Positions 1 to 9,742 are shown, counted from the stretch's first letter. The stretch: DNA of 64,000 bases from Ochrobactrum quorumnocens (GCF_002278035.1 NZ_CP022604.1:310001-374000), one strand, 5' to 3'. Program-made: numbers and translations. Notes: generated from the letters alone by a model not told the origin.

Positions 1-584
1 AGACCGCCGCCTTTGGCGCGGGCTTCAAAAATCGTCACCTGATGGCCATGCATTGCAAGGCGATGAGCTGCCGAAATACCTGCCGGGCCTGCGCCAACAA
101 TAGCAATATGTTTGCCGGTTTCCGGTGCGCGTTTAAATGGGTGGTTGCCCGTTTCCATCAAAACATCGGTGGCATATCGCTGCAAGTGGCCGATTTTGAC
201 TGGCTTGCCTTCCGATGTTTCGCGAACGCAGACTTCTTCGCAAAGCGTTTCTGTCGGGCAAACACGGGCGCACATGCCGCCAAGAATGTTTTCTGAAAGA
301 ATTGTTTTTGCAGCCCCGATAGGATTGCCAGCATTGATCTGCCGGATAAACAGCGGAATGTCGATGCTTGTGGGACAAGCATTCATGCACGGCGCATCAT
401 AGCAGAAATAGCAGCGGTCAGATTCAACGATGGCTTCATGTTTGGTAAGCGGCGGATGCAGATCATCAAAGACATGCGCATAATCGGCCTTTTCAAGCCG
501 CGCGCCATGAATATCCGGCCCTGACATATCAGGCTGAGCCGCATGATCGATTGCATCAATAGGCGAATTATCTGCTGATCGCAT
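1..584 (-). CDS. preT: PreT-like NAD(P)H oxidoreductase subunit, N-terminal part (cut by window edge)
   Basis: Reading the minus strand from an ATG at 584 gives the N-terminal part of the GltD/PreT family, which moves electrons from NAD(P)H through FAD and Fe-S clusters to a partner (PreA in pyrimidine reduction, GltB in glutamate synthase). Eight cysteines of the N-terminal Fe-S domain are visible at residues 58, 61, 66, 70, 105, 109, 115 and 119, followed by the FAD-binding GAGPAG motif at 164-169 just before the edge. A GGGAG lies 9 bases before the ATG at 584. An in-frame ATG at 593 sits directly against that site and is less likely. The cysteine pattern favours PreT over GltD, but the C-terminal part and any preA partner lie outside the window. 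Confidence 0.75.
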   Translation of the reverse strand, partial: MRSADNSPIDAIDHAAQPDMSGPDIHGARLEKADYAHVFDDLHPPLTKHEAIVESDRCYFCYDAPCMNACPTSIDIPLFIRQINAGNPIGAAKTILSENILGGMCARVCPTETLCEEVCVRETSEGKPVKIGHLQRYATDVLMETGNHPFKRAPETGKHIAIVGAGPAGISAAHRLAMHGHQVTIFEARAKGGG

Positions 585-767
585 GGATCGCATCTCCCAT
601 TTTTGCTGCGTTACGGCGCGGGTTCCCTTTGCGCACCTTAACTCTGTTCCGGGCTGCGATCTTTGCCGTCGCGTGACGCCCGTTGATGACAGGATGACAG
701 ATTTTTACGGAAGGTCAAATTTTTTATCATCTGGTCAATTTATGACATTTCCATACCAGAAATAGCG

Positions 768-797
768 AAAGGCCCGGCTTTGAAAGCGCGGGCCTTT
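768..797 (-). terminator. Probable terminator of the DMT exporter gene
   Basis: The inverted repeat AAAGGCCCG / CGGGCCTTT with a 12-base loop lies 22 bases past the stop of the minus-strand exporter. The T-tract on the minus strand is short and interrupted, so efficiency is uncertain. Confidence 0.55.
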
Positions 798-818
798 GAA
801 AGGAGTTACGTTGTGAAA

Positions 819-1763
819 TCAGAGGGAGTCGGATTTGAGTGCGTCCGGCGTTGGCTCTGCTACAATTTCTGGATCGGAGAAAGTTTCTGCTTCACGTGAC
901 AATGCCGGGCGTGAACTGAGCACCAGAGCACAGCCTGCGATGATGACCGATGCGCCGATGAACTGGATGAAAGACAATTGTTCTTTCAAGAATACAGCAC
1001 CGATCAGAACCGCGATTACGGTCACGGCAAATTCAACACTGATGGCTTTGGTAGGTCCGACATTTCCCACGAGTTTGAAATAGAGCACATAGGTCAGAGC
1101 ACTCATCACGCAGGCCGAAATAAGCAGATAGGCAAAATCGATTAGTCCCGGTGTGGTTGGCACGGGAACGGCGAAGATCAGCGGCAAGGTAAGAATGCCG
1201 CCAAAGACGAAAGCGCCGATGGTTGTTTCCCAGGAACCTGAGCCGGAAAGGCGACGGCTGGCATAATTGCTGCCAAAAGCGGCTGAAAAGCAGGAAAAAA
1301 GCACGGCAACGCAGCCCATGATGAAGGCTGGCGTAACTGCGACTGCCGGAAAACCAACCAGCAGCACGATGCCCGTAACACCAAGCAACAGGCCAACAAG
1401 GCCGCGTGACGTGATACGTTCAAGTCCCCAGAGCTGGCTGATAACCATTGAGAACAGCGGAATGGATGCGACGCAGATCGCGGCCATTGCTGTTCCGATC
1501 AGCGGTGTACCGTAGGACAGGCCGATAAGCTGACCAGCAACGGTTGTGGCACCAACTACGGCGAAAGGTTTCCAGCCTGCGTGAAAATCAAGCCTGCGTC
1601 CAGAGAGTTTCGCAATCGCGAAAAGCGTTCCGGCTGCGATGAAGGAGCGGAATGCAACAGCGCCAACCCAGCCAAAGGCTTCGACCACGCGCAGGACCAC
1701 GAGGAACGATAGCCCCCATGCTACGGCAAGGAAAATATACGTTGCGATATCTCTGGGTTTCAT
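819..1763 (-). CDS. EamA/DMT-family membrane transporter
   Basis: A 314-residue, highly hydrophobic protein with about ten predicted membrane helices in two similar halves, the layout of EamA (DUF6) drug/metabolite exporters such as RhaT and YdcZ relatives. The first helix begins at about residue 8 and the second EamA half at about residue 155. The last 30 residues are a polar, Glu/Asp/Pro-rich cytoplasmic tail. These proteins usually export amino acids or small metabolites in exchange for protons; the substrate cannot be read from sequence. The gene stands alone, with a hairpin downstream. The family is clear, the substrate unknown. Confidence 0.85.
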   Translation of the reverse strand: MKPRDIATYIFLAVAWGLSFLVVLRVVEAFGWVGAVAFRSFIAAGTLFAIAKLSGRRLDFHAGWKPFAVVGATTVAGQLIGLSYGTPLIGTAMAAICVASIPLFSMVISQLWGLERITSRGLVGLLLGVTGIVLLVGFPAVAVTPAFIMGCVAVLFSCFSAAFGSNYASRRLSGSGSWETTIGAFVFGGILTLPLIFAVPVPTTPGLIDFAYLLISACVMSALTYVLYFKLVGNVGPTKAISVEFAVTVIAVLIGAVFLKEQLSFIQFIGASVIIAGCALVLSSRPALSREAETFSDPEIVAEPTPDALKSDSL

Positions 1764-1863
1764 GCCGATAGGCCTTGTTACGGGTTATGCAGTATCGACT
1801 AACTCAAAAGGGCGAAAAGCAAAAATCCTTTCGCGTCTCTTCCTATTATAGATTGGAATGAAA

Positions 1864-2337
1864 TTATGCCGTTTTTGCAGCGGCATTATCGAGCGCTTTT
1901 TGCGCTGCCGCAGCGCCGATATTGGCAAAGAACCGATCCGCAATCTTGCGCGCCACCGAGCCAAGCAGTTTCGAGCCGAGCTGGGCGATCTTGCCCCCTG
2001 CATCACCTCGGATCACGTAAGTGAGGATCGTATCATCACCGTCGATGGTGAGTGTTACATCGGTATCGCCGTGGGCGAAGCCCGCAATGGAACCTTCGCC
2101 GCGTCCGGAGATCGTATAGGAGGCGGGTGGGTTCATGTTGGAGAGTTCGAGCATGCCGTGGAAACGGACTTTAAGTATACCAAGGCTGACTTTCAGTGCC
2201 GCCCGTATTTCGGTTTCCGACAGACGTTCGAGGTCTTCGCAGCCGGGAATGCAGTTTTTCAGCGTCTCAATGTCGTTGAGCGCGTCCCATACGGCCTGCC
2301 GGGGTGCGGCGATTCTTTCTTCTCCGACGAGGTCCAT
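1864..2337 (-). CDS. CoxG-like SRPBCC-fold protein
   Basis: A 157-residue protein matching the CoxG (carbon monoxide dehydrogenase subunit G) branch of the START/SRPBCC fold. The opening MDLVGEERIAAPRQAVWDAL and the segment LKNCIPGCEDLE near residue 31 are typical. Although named after CO dehydrogenase, the family is widespread where no cox genes exist, and no coxMSL genes are seen here. It probably binds a hydrophobic ligand or helps load a cofactor or membrane partner; the function is inferred only from fold. A GGAG lies 11 bases before the ATG. The C-terminus is Ala-rich and weakly hydrophobic. Confidence 0.8.
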   Translation of the reverse strand: MDLVGEERIAAPRQAVWDALNDIETLKNCIPGCEDLERLSETEIRAALKVSLGILKVRFHGMLELSNMNPPASYTISGRGEGSIAGFAHGDTDVTLTIDGDDTILTYVIRGDAGGKIAQLGSKLLGSVARKIADRFFANIGAAAAQKALDNAAAKTA

Positions 2338-2490
2338 GCTTTACACTGCTCCTGATCAACCTAAATTGATGCATATCCCTATATGGAACCACATCAAAAT
2401 GGAAAATTTCTGTAATTTAACGGATGCACTTCTCTACTAAAATGCTCTATTAAGACAATTAAATCGATTTGATTGACCGGGAGTACCATC

Positions 2491-4140
2491 ATGGCAAGAG
2501 ACGCGGCGAAGCTTGAAGCAACGGTCGCAAAGCTGAAAAAGCACTGGACGGACGCTGCACCAAAAGACATGCGCGCAGCTTTCAAAGCCGATCCAGGCCG
2601 TTTTGAGCGCTATTCGCTATCTCTGGACGATCTTCTGTTTGACTGGTCGAAAGCACGTGTCAACGACGAGACGATTGTGCTTCTGACCGAAGTGGCCAAG
2701 GCCGCTGACGTTGAAGGTCGTCGCGCTGCAATGTTTGCAGGCGAGCACATCAACAACACTGAAGACCGTGCCGTTCTGCATGTTGCACTGCGCGATACCA
2801 CGTCTAAGGAAGTGCTGGTCGATGGCCATAACGTTCTTCCGGACGTGAAGGAAGTTCTCGACCGCATGGCTGCCTTCTCTGATGGCATCCGTTCCGGCTC
2901 GATCAAGGGCGCGACGGGCAAGAAGATCACCGATATCGTCAATATCGGCATCGGCGGTTCCGATCTTGGCCCAGTTATGGCGACACTGGCGCTGGCCCCT
3001 TATCATGATGGCCCACGCGCGCATTATGTCTCCAACATCGATGGCGCACATATTGCCGACACGCTCAATGCGCTTGATCCGGCAACGACACTCATCATTG
3101 TCGCGTCCAAGACTTTCACCACCATCGAAACCATGACCAACGCGCAAACCGCGCGCAAATGGATTGCTGATGCGCTGGGAGAAGATGCAGTTGGCGCACA
3201 TTTCGCGGCTGTTTCCACAGCACTTGATAAGGTTGCAGCCTTCGGTATTGGCGAAGACCGCGTCTTCGGTTTCTGGGATTGGGTTGGCGGTCGTTATTCC
3301 GTCTGGTCGGCAATCGGCCTGCCAGTGATGATTGCGGTGGGTGCTGACAACTTCCGCAAGTTCCTTGCGGGCGCGCATTCGATGGACGTGCATTTCCGCG
3401 ATGCGCCGCTCGAAAAGAACCTGCCAATCTGGCTCGGTCTTATCGGCTATTGGCATCGCGCAATCTGCGATTATTCCAGCCGCGCAGTCATCCCTTATGA
3501 TCAGCGTCTTGCTCGTGTTCCGGCCTATCTTCAGCAGCTCGATATGGAATCGAACGGCAAGAGCGTGACTGTGGATGGCAAGCCTGTTTCCGGCCCAACG
3601 GGTCCGGTTGTCTGGGGCGAACCCGGCACCAATGGCCAGCACGCATTCTTCCAGCTTCTGCATCAGGGCACGGACACCATTCCGCTTGAGTTTATCGTAG
3701 CTGCCAAGGGCCATGAAAAGCATCTCGATCATCAGCATGAAATGCTGCTCGCTAACTGCCTTGCGCAGTCAGAAGCCTTGATGAAGGGACGCACGCTCGA
3801 TGAAGCCCGTGCGCAGCTCCAGTCTAAGAAGCTGCCCGAAGCGGAAATCGAACGTATCGCGCCGCACCGCGTCTTCTCTGGTAATCGTCCATCGCTGACG
3901 CTTGTTCACGACAAGCTCGACCCGTTTGCATTTGGTCGCCTGATCGCCCTTTACGAACATCGCGTGTTCGTCGAAGCGCAGATTTTCGGCATCAATGCGT
4001 TCGACCAGTGGGGCGTGGAACTTGGCAAGGAATTGGCGACCGAGCTTCTGCCGGTTGTTTCCGGCGCTGAATCGGCTGAAGGCAAAGATGCCTCTACCGT
4101 AGGTCTGGTTGCCCATTTGCATGCACGCCGTAAAGCCTGA
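2491..4140 (+). CDS. pgi: Glucose-6-phosphate isomerase
   Basis: A 549-residue phosphoglucose isomerase interconverting glucose 6-phosphate and fructose 6-phosphate in the cytoplasm. Both PGI signatures are present: [15 protein letters not shown] around residues 263-277 and [16 protein letters not shown] around 500-516. The substrate-phosphate loop GIGGSDLGP lies near 153-161. The ATG at 2491 has a GGGAG seven bases upstream; an upstream in-frame TTG at 2473 lacks a ribosome site. In bacteria such as Brucella, where the Entner-Doudoroff and pentose-phosphate routes are thought to dominate, PGI mainly works gluconeogenically. The gene is monocistronic and ends in a strong terminator. Confidence 0.97.
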   Translation: MARDAAKLEATVAKLKKHWTDAAPKDMRAAFKADPGRFERYSLSLDDLLFDWSKARVNDETIVLLTEVAKAADVEGRRAAMFAGEHINNTEDRAVLHVALRDTTSKEVLVDGHNVLPDVKEVLDRMAAFSDGIRSGSIKGATGKKITDIVNIGIGGSDLGPVMATLALAPYHDGPRAHYVSNIDGAHIADTLNALDPATTLIIVASKTFTTIETMTNAQTARKWIADALGEDAVGAHFAAVSTALDKVAAFGIGEDRVFGFWDWVGGRYSVWSAIGLPVMIAVGADNFRKFLAGAHSMDVHFRDAPLEKNLPIWLGLIGYWHRAICDYSSRAVIPYDQRLARVPAYLQQLDMESNGKSVTVDGKPVSGPTGPVVWGEPGTNGQHAFFQLLHQGTDTIPLEFIVAAKGHEKHLDHQHEMLLANCLAQSEALMKGRTLDEARAQLQSKKLPEAEIERIAPHRVFSGNRPSLTLVHDKLDPFAFGRLIALYEHRVFVEAQIFGINAFDQWGVELGKELATELLPVVSGAESAEGKDASTVGLVAHLHARRKA

Positions 4141-4162
4141 TATTAAGGCAAATCAATAAGGC

Positions 4163-4190
4163 AAGCCGGGCGCTCTGCCCGGCTTTTTTT
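4163..4190 (+). terminator. Rho-independent terminator after pgi
   Basis: AAGCCGGG and CCCGGCTT pair around a short loop and are followed directly by seven T. It lies 22 bases after the pgi stop and 21 bases before the next start codon. Confidence 0.9.
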
Positions 4191-4211
4191 GTGCATGAAT
4201 TGGGATGAGAC

Positions 4212-5273
4212 ATGAAGACCGAGATTATCGAGTTTGCCGGCGATGTACCGGGTAACGCCATTGGACTGCGTGTGCTGCGTTTTGCAGGCAAAGACAGCGA
4301 TGCGCCAACTGCCTATCTGCAATCCTCGCTGCATGGTGGTGAATTGCCGGGGCAGGCTGCTCTGCATTTTCTCGTGCCGATGTTGAAAAAAGCTGGCGAT
4401 GAAGGCCGCATTCTCGGCAATATCACGGTTATCCCACAGGCAAATCCGATTGGCTCGAACCAGTGGCAGGCGCATCAGCATCTGGGTCGTTTCGAGTTTT
4501 TCTCAGCGGTCAATTTCAACCGGGCTTTTCCGCTTCTGCCGGATTTCGACACGTCGGAACTGCCCGGCCCGGATGCACCGGTGGCCCTTGCGCAGCGCCT
4601 CAAATCAACGCTTTTGAAGCTCGCTCTTGCCAACGATATCGTGCTTGATCTTCATTGCGATGATGAAAGCGAAAACTACGTCTACATCGCCAAGGAATTC
4701 GTGGAAGACATGAAGGATCTGGCGATTGCGCTGGGTTCGACTGCGATCCTCGCATGGGACACGACGGCAGACGCGGCTTTCGAGGAGGCCTGCGCGCATC
4801 CGGTGCTGCAATTGCCTGCTGATCAGCGCAACATGAAGCGCCGCGCTGTTACCACGGTCGAGTTCCGTGGCCTGAGCGATGTCTATGCTGATATGGGAAA
4901 AGGTGATGCGGAAGGCCTTTACAAATTCCTCGTCCATCGTGGCGTCATCTTTGATGAAAACGTAAAGCTTGATCTTCATTACAAGGGTCTGGTGACGCCG
5001 CTTGAAAACGTGGAAATGCTGCGTGCGCCAGAAGGCGGTATGGTGCTTTATCACGTTGCCCCCGGTGATGTGGTGGAAGCGGGCGCAAAGCTCGTAACGA
5101 TTGTCACTCGTCCGGGCGAACCGGAAGGCGACATTACGCTGACCGCGCCACAGGCAGGCCGCATCCTCACGCGCCGCACGCTGCGTTATGTTCGCCGTGG
5201 CGATGATCTGCTAAAACTGCTCGCCGCGAAGCCGTCTGCGGTAAAAAAGCGTTCGGGTGCGTTAGAGGCATGA
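4212..5273 (+). CDS. Succinylglutamate desuccinylase/aspartoacylase family metallohydrolase
   Basis: A 353-residue M14-fold amidohydrolase of the AstE/AspA family. The zinc ligands are visible: H41 and E44 in LHGGELPG, and H148 in VLDLHCDD. The substrate-binding NxR is at 102-104 (FNR) and the probable catalytic glutamate is E217 in TTVEFRG. The C-terminal third, from about residue 250, is a beta-rich extension resembling a biotinyl/lipoyl-like fold (GGMVLYHVAPGDVVEAGAKL), which many alphaproteobacterial members carry. The enzyme removes an acyl group from an N-acyl amino acid or related amide; the real substrate is unknown. The stop overlaps the start of the HAD gene by four bases (ATGA), so the two are translationally coupled. 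Confidence 0.85.
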   Translation: MKTEIIEFAGDVPGNAIGLRVLRFAGKDSDAPTAYLQSSLHGGELPGQAALHFLVPMLKKAGDEGRILGNITVIPQANPIGSNQWQAHQHLGRFEFFSAVNFNRAFPLLPDFDTSELPGPDAPVALAQRLKSTLLKLALANDIVLDLHCDDESENYVYIAKEFVEDMKDLAIALGSTAILAWDTTADAAFEEACAHPVLQLPADQRNMKRRAVTTVEFRGLSDVYADMGKGDAEGLYKFLVHRGVIFDENVKLDLHYKGLVTPLENVEMLRAPEGGMVLYHVAPGDVVEAGAKLVTIVTRPGEPEGDITLTAPQAGRILTRRTLRYVRRGDDLLKLLAAKPSAVKKRSGALEA

Positions 5274-5998
5274 GTGCATCGTCTTCTCCTGAAAAACTGA
5301 AAGCGATCCGTGCCATCCTGTTCGATAAGGATGGCACCTTGATCGATTTCGACCGCACATGGTTTACCGTGTCGTGGAACCTCGCACAGCGTACCGCACA
5401 TGGCGATGAACATCGTGCGCGCTCTTTGCTCGATGCTGGCGGATATGACTGGGAAGCCTCACGCTTTCGCGCCAATTCGGTGATTGCAGCCGGTACAGTC
5501 GAAGATATCGTGCAGCTTTGGCACCCGGATATTGATGAGGCCGGTTTCAAAGCCAAGATCGACGAATTCGACTCCTACACGGTTGCGGAAGGTGCGCGTT
5601 CCGCAGTGGCAATTGAGGGCCTAAAGGAGACGCTGCAAACGCTTCGTGAAATGGGCTACATACTCGGCATCGCCACCAATGATTCAGAAGCCGGTGCGCA
5701 TGCAACAGCAAAGGCATTGGGGATCGACCATTTCTTTGATGTCGTGATCGGCTACGATACGGCAGCACGTCCCAAGCCTTATCCTGATCCACTGCTTTAT
5801 TTCGCAGAAAAGGTCGGCCTTGAACCAAGCGCCATCGCAATGGTGGGCGACAATCTGCACGATCTGGAAACAGCACAGGCCGCAAAAGCCGGGCTTGGCG
5901 TTGGTGTTTTGTCCGGCAACAGTCCGCGGGAGGCACTTGAGCCTCATGCCGATGTGGTGCTTGATTCCATCGCAGGCTTGCCTGACTTGTTCAAGTGA
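5270..5998 (+). CDS. HAD-family phosphatase, phosphoglycolate-phosphatase-like
   Basis: A 242-residue class I HAD hydrolase. Motif I is FDKDGTL with nucleophile D19 and acid/base D21. Motif II is the Thr/Ser of GIATNDS, motif III is the Lys of RPKPYPDP, and motif IV is VGDNLHDLETA. The helical cap between motifs I and II is of the Gph type. It probably dephosphorylates a small sugar phosphate or phosphoglycolate. It is coupled to the preceding amidohydrolase by an ATGA overlap, suggesting the pair act in one salvage or repair route. Its 3' end runs 55 bases into the end of the convergent hydrolase gene. Confidence 0.85.
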   Translation: MSASSSPEKLKAIRAILFDKDGTLIDFDRTWFTVSWNLAQRTAHGDEHRARSLLDAGGYDWEASRFRANSVIAAGTVEDIVQLWHPDIDEAGFKAKIDEFDSYTVAEGARSAVAIEGLKETLQTLREMGYILGIATNDSEAGAHATAKALGIDHFFDVVIGYDTAARPKPYPDPLLYFAEKVGLEPSAIAMVGDNLHDLETAQAAKAGLGVGVLSGNSPREALEPHADVVLDSIAGLPDLFK

Positions 5999-6852
5999 TC
6001 CTGACTGGATGGTGAAACGCCATCCAGCAGCCATTCTGTCATTTCTGGCCATAGACTTTGTGCAAAGCGCGAACGGAAAAAGCCAAGATGGCCGATTGGC
6101 TGGCCCTCGGTATCTGCTGGCGAATACCAGCGCTGCTCAATGGGTGCGTTCACGTGGTAGCTCAGAAAGTGATTCACTGCGCGCCGCGTACCCCATGGGT
6201 CATCCTCAAGCCCGACGGACAGAATGGGTGTTTTGACCTTGGCAATAAGGTCTGCAGCGTCAAGCTCGGCGTCATCAAAGAAATAGTTTTTCATCCGGCA
6301 CCATCGCGCCCAATCACGAAAAACCGATCCGGGAATAGGCTCTCCATTCATCCAGCGCGGTGTGCTCGGTGTGAGATAAGAAACCGGCACGCCGACAATG
6401 TTCATGCGCGGCCAGACCCATTTATCATTAAGAAGATGCACTGCACCGGACATGGTTGCGATCATACCATAGCGGGTGAACTTGCCAGAGCATCCCGACA
6501 CCCCCAGCGCTTGTCCACCGAAGGATTGGCCTATGCCAACCATTTCATGTCCCGGTGCTACAGCTTGTAAGCATTTCAGGGCAGCGGGGAAGTCCAGCTT
6601 GGCCCAATCCTTGAAACGGATTGCAGGCACTGCCTTGCGGGCACGGCGGGAAGCGGCGACGCCACGATAATCGTAAGTTAGAACCGCGCGTGCACCGTTG
6701 GCGAGGAGGTGCTTGGCAAAGGCGGAATAAAAGCCTTGCGGCACGGCGGTTGCCGATGAAATCAGCACAAGGGGCTTTCTGCCTTCGCCATGGAACAGCT
6801 GCCCACGAAGTGGGAAGCCGTCGCTGGCTGTAAAGGTGACTTCTTCAATCAT
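5944..6852 (-). CDS. Alpha/beta hydrolase (serine aminopeptidase S33-like)
   Basis: A 302-residue alpha/beta hydrolase. The nucleophile elbow is G-Q-S-F-G with S110. A DYRG segment near residue 61, typical of the lipase/S33 group, lies after strand 4. Candidate later catalytic residues are in SVGLEDDPWG and IGHLGFF. No signal peptide is present, so it is probably a cytoplasmic esterase or lipase of unknown substrate. The ATG at 6852 is chosen because AAGGGA lies seven bases upstream; an in-frame start at 6873 lacks one. The C-terminal tail of about 25 residues is low in conserved features and lies in the overlap with the HAD gene. Confidence 0.8.
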   Translation of the reverse strand: MIEEVTFTASDGFPLRGQLFHGEGRKPLVLISSATAVPQGFYSAFAKHLLANGARAVLTYDYRGVAASRRARKAVPAIRFKDWAKLDFPAALKCLQAVAPGHEMVGIGQSFGGQALGVSGCSGKFTRYGMIATMSGAVHLLNDKWVWPRMNIVGVPVSYLTPSTPRWMNGEPIPGSVFRDWARWCRMKNYFFDDAELDAADLIAKVKTPILSVGLEDDPWGTRRAVNHFLSYHVNAPIEQRWYSPADTEGQPIGHLGFFRSRFAQSLWPEMTEWLLDGVSPSSQDHLNKSGKPAMESSTTSA

Positions 6853-6933
6853 CGGCCATTCCCTTTGACACAAAGCTCTACCGTCTGCGGCTCAGCAGAG
6901 CCGCAGTTTGTCATCCTCAATGATTGAGACTGT

Positions 6934-8691
6934 TTAGTCTCTCAATTCACGACGCAGGATTTTGCCGACATTGGTTTTCGGCAGTGCGTCACGGAATTCG
7001 ACTTCGCGCGGACGCTTATAGTTGGTGAGGCGCTGGGCGCAGAAGGACTTCACATCTTCTTCCGTCAGGTTCGGGTCGCGGCGCACCACGTAGAGCTTCA
7101 CCACCTCGCCTGAATGTTCGTTTGGAATGCCGACGGCTGCCGATTCCACGATGCCGGGATGTTCCGCAGCCACTTCTTCGATTTCATTCGGGTACACATT
7201 GAAGCCGGAAACGAGGATCATGTCCTTCTTGCGGTCCACAATCTTTGTGAAACCGTTTTCGTCCATGAAGCCCATGTCGCCGGTGCGGAAGAAGCCATCT
7301 GGCATGATAGCACGCGCGGTTTCATCTTCGCGGTTCCAATAGCCGACCATGACTTGTGGACCACGCACGCAAATCTCGCCGACCTCACCAAGCGCCAGAT
7401 CTTTGCCGTCATCGTCGCGGATCGCCACATCTGTCGACGGCATTGGCAAGCCAATAGTGCCGCTGAATTCGGTCGCATCCAGTGCATTGGCAGAAGCAAC
7501 CGGAGATGTTTCAGAAAGGCCGTAGCCTTCAGTGATGTGACAGCCGGTGAGTTCTTGCCATCGTTCAGCCACGGGGCGTTGCACGGCCATGCCGCCACCG
7601 AGTGTGAGAATAAGCGGCTTGAAGTTGAGCGCCTTGAAATCGTCGTTGTTCATCAAGCCGTTAAACAGGGTGTTGAGGCCAGGGAAGATATGGAACGGAT
7701 ATTTCTGCAGCTCTTTTACGAAGGCTGGAATGTCGCGTGGGTTCGGAATGAGAATATTGCGCGCGCCAAGTTTGATGCCGATCATCGCATTCACGGTGAG
7801 GGCGAAGATATGATAGAGCGGCAGGGCGCAGACGAAGTTGAGTTCCTTCGGCTTGCCTTTGTTCTGAAATGCGACGTCCATCCAGAGCTGCATCTGCTCG
7901 ACATTGGCGAGAATATTGTTGTGGCTCAGCATTGCGCCTTTTGAAATGCCGGTTGTACCACCGGTATATTGCAGGAAGGCGAGATCCGAATTGTTGATTG
8001 GCACCGGATTAAAAGACTTGCTGCGCCCCTGCGTCAGCGCATCTTTAAAGCGCACATGGTCGGGAATGCTCCACTCTGGCACCAGCTTCTTCACCTTGCG
8101 CACCACCAGATTGATGATGTGGCCTTTCAACCCATGCATGTCACCCATCGAGGCGACGATGATGTTTGGCACGTGAATGGAAGCCAGCGACTTCTGGACA
8201 GTCGCGGCAAAGTTTTCGAGCACGATCAGCGCTTTGGCGCCAGAGTCATTTAATTGATGCTGAAGCTCGCGCGGTGTGTAAAGCGGATTGACATTCACGA
8301 CGACGAGGCCCGCCCGCAGGATTGCCGTAATCGCAATCGGATACTGCAGGATATTGGGCATCATCACGGCAACGCGGTCACCTTTGACCAGTCCACGTGA
8401 TTGAAGCCATGCAGCGAGGGCGCGCGAATTTTCGTCCAAATCCTTATAGGATAAGTCTTTGCCCATACAGGTAAAGGCCGGCTTGTCAGTAAACTGGCGG
8501 CACGCGGCGGAGATCATGTCGCCAATAGATGTGGCTTTGCTCAGATCGATCTCATGCGGCACTGATTTCGGGTAGGATTTCAGCCAAATCTTATCCGGTG
8601 TAGGCACAGTGGCTGTTGCCTTGTTCGACGTTGCTTTGCCCGACGTTGCTTTGGTTGATGTGGTTTTAGTTTCGGTTGCCTTTTTCGCCAT
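6934..8691 (-). CDS. fadD: Long-chain fatty acid--CoA ligase
   Basis: A 585-residue AMP-forming acyl-CoA synthetase. The P-loop-like motif is QYTGGTTGISKGAMLSH, the adenine-binding motif is TEGYGLSETSP, the linker region is FRTGDMGFMDENGF, and the fatty-acid signature around DRKKDMILVSGFNVYPNEIE is near the C-terminus, with the catalytic Lys in KTNVGKILRREL. It activates imported fatty acids for beta-oxidation or lipid synthesis at the inner membrane. The start at 8691 follows GGGGAGAAGG. The first 40 residues are an unusual Lys/Thr/Ala-rich run (KATSGKATSNKATA) before the conserved domain. It is separate from the neighbouring bep locus. Confidence 0.93.
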   Translation of the reverse strand: MAKKATETKTTSTKATSGKATSNKATATVPTPDKIWLKSYPKSVPHEIDLSKATSIGDMISAACRQFTDKPAFTCMGKDLSYKDLDENSRALAAWLQSRGLVKGDRVAVMMPNILQYPIAITAILRAGLVVVNVNPLYTPRELQHQLNDSGAKALIVLENFAATVQKSLASIHVPNIIVASMGDMHGLKGHIINLVVRKVKKLVPEWSIPDHVRFKDALTQGRSKSFNPVPINNSDLAFLQYTGGTTGISKGAMLSHNNILANVEQMQLWMDVAFQNKGKPKELNFVCALPLYHIFALTVNAMIGIKLGARNILIPNPRDIPAFVKELQKYPFHIFPGLNTLFNGLMNNDDFKALNFKPLILTLGGGMAVQRPVAERWQELTGCHITEGYGLSETSPVASANALDATEFSGTIGLPMPSTDVAIRDDDGKDLALGEVGEICVRGPQVMVGYWNREDETARAIMPDGFFRTGDMGFMDENGFTKIVDRKKDMILVSGFNVYPNEIEEVAAEHPGIVESAAVGIPNEHSGEVVKLYVVRRDPNLTEEDVKSFCAQRLTNYKRPREVEFRDALPKTNVGKILRRELRD

Positions 8692-8983
8692 GCCTTCTCC
8701 CCGGATTGCTCCGTCCTTTGTTTGAGTAGCAAGCCCGCCACCCTTCTCCCAATGCTGCCTGATCCAGAAAGATGGATAGGCGCGCTCCTCAGAAATTAAT
8801 GTGGGCGACTTTCGTCGTAATCGCAAGAGTTACATTGACGTAAGCGTAAATTAAAAAGCTGTGCAGCGTCTTTCCCAACTTGTTGGGTTGGGTGGTGTGT
8901 AAACACAATAAACATCGCATTTCGCTGAATCTGGCATTATTTTTGCGGTGACAGGCCGATCGAGTTGTGGTGTCAGATAGATA

Positions 8984-9613
8984 TCAGCTAACGGCGAATT
9001 TCTCGCTGCGCATAGACTGTATCATTGTTTTGATAGCCTTGCTGCCTGAACCGACCAGATCGAAGCTCCGCTCGCTTCTGAGCCATTCATTGAGGAGCCC
9101 ACCCAGGACAGCGAGCAGGATTTGCGCCGCCGTGAAAGATGTCCACTCTCTGGAAAGTTCTCCGCGACGCTCCGCGACTTCAAGCAGTCCTATGAAAAGA
9201 GACAGAATGTTGGCGCGCGCTTCTTTCAAATGCTCAACGACCGGAGCGTTTTCGCCAACATACTCGCAGCGCTGGTGAATGATGGTGAAAACATTCTGCT
9301 GCCGTTCATTGGTAATGAAGAGTTCTATGGCCGTTAGGATCGACTGTTCAAGGACATAGAGAGGATTGGGGTGGTCACAGGCCGCCGCATGTAGCATAAT
9401 CTCTTCATGTGGAAAGCGAGTGCGGCTGATAAGCGCTTGAAAAATGTCGAGTTTGTCGTGAAAATGGAAATAGATCGCACCTCGTGTCACACCGGCATGA
9501 CCTGCTATTTGCATCAATGTGGACTGCGTTACGCCGCGTTCTAGAAAAACATGCTCGGCTGCCGTGAGAATGGCGTCACGTGTTTCCGCAGCCTCGGCTT
9601 TGGTCCTGCGCAT
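8984..9613 (-). CDS. bepR: TetR-family repressor of the bepDE efflux operon
   Basis: A 209-residue AcrR/TtgR-type TetR regulator. The N-terminal helix-turn-helix spans about residues 10-55 (STLMQIAGHAGVTRGAIYFHF), and the C-terminal ligand domain is of the TetR_C_2/AcrR-like type. The gene is divergent from an RND membrane-fusion gene, the arrangement described for bepR in Brucella suis. A palindromic site resembling the E. coli AcrR operator lies between the two. It is therefore inferred to repress bepDE and perhaps itself until bile salts, dyes or drugs bind. The ATG at 9613 is the first start that fits the family N-terminus; its ribosome site (AAAGAA) is weak, and an upstream start at 9691 would add 26 unlikely residues. 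Confidence 0.87.
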   Translation of the reverse strand: MRRTKAEAAETRDAILTAAEHVFLERGVTQSTLMQIAGHAGVTRGAIYFHFHDKLDIFQALISRTRFPHEEIMLHAAACDHPNPLYVLEQSILTAIELFITNERQQNVFTIIHQRCEYVGENAPVVEHLKEARANILSLFIGLLEVAERRGELSREWTSFTAAQILLAVLGGLLNEWLRSERSFDLVGSGSKAIKTMIQSMRSEKFAVS

Positions 9614-9714
9614 TCGGGTTCTTTCGAAATTCCAAGGTGAAAAAATTCCAAAACCTCTTTGGGTTTTTACTTCACAATTGGGATAACTCATTCGTGATAT
9701 GTAACATTAGGTGA

Positions 9715-9742
9715 TTGACTATAACACGGTAATTCGTATTTA
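9715..9742 (+). promoter_or_regulatory. Candidate bepDE promoter
   Basis: TTGACT at 9715-9720 and TATTTA at 9737-9742 are 16 bases apart. The -35 is good and the -10 weak. The -10 touches the palindromic operator, so a bound repressor would block it. No start site is known. Confidence 0.4.

Noticed and set aside
2617..3738. Open frame of 373 codons antisense to pgi
   Set aside because: Shadow of a highly biased gene; composition (Cys/His/Arg-rich) and lack of motifs argue against coding.
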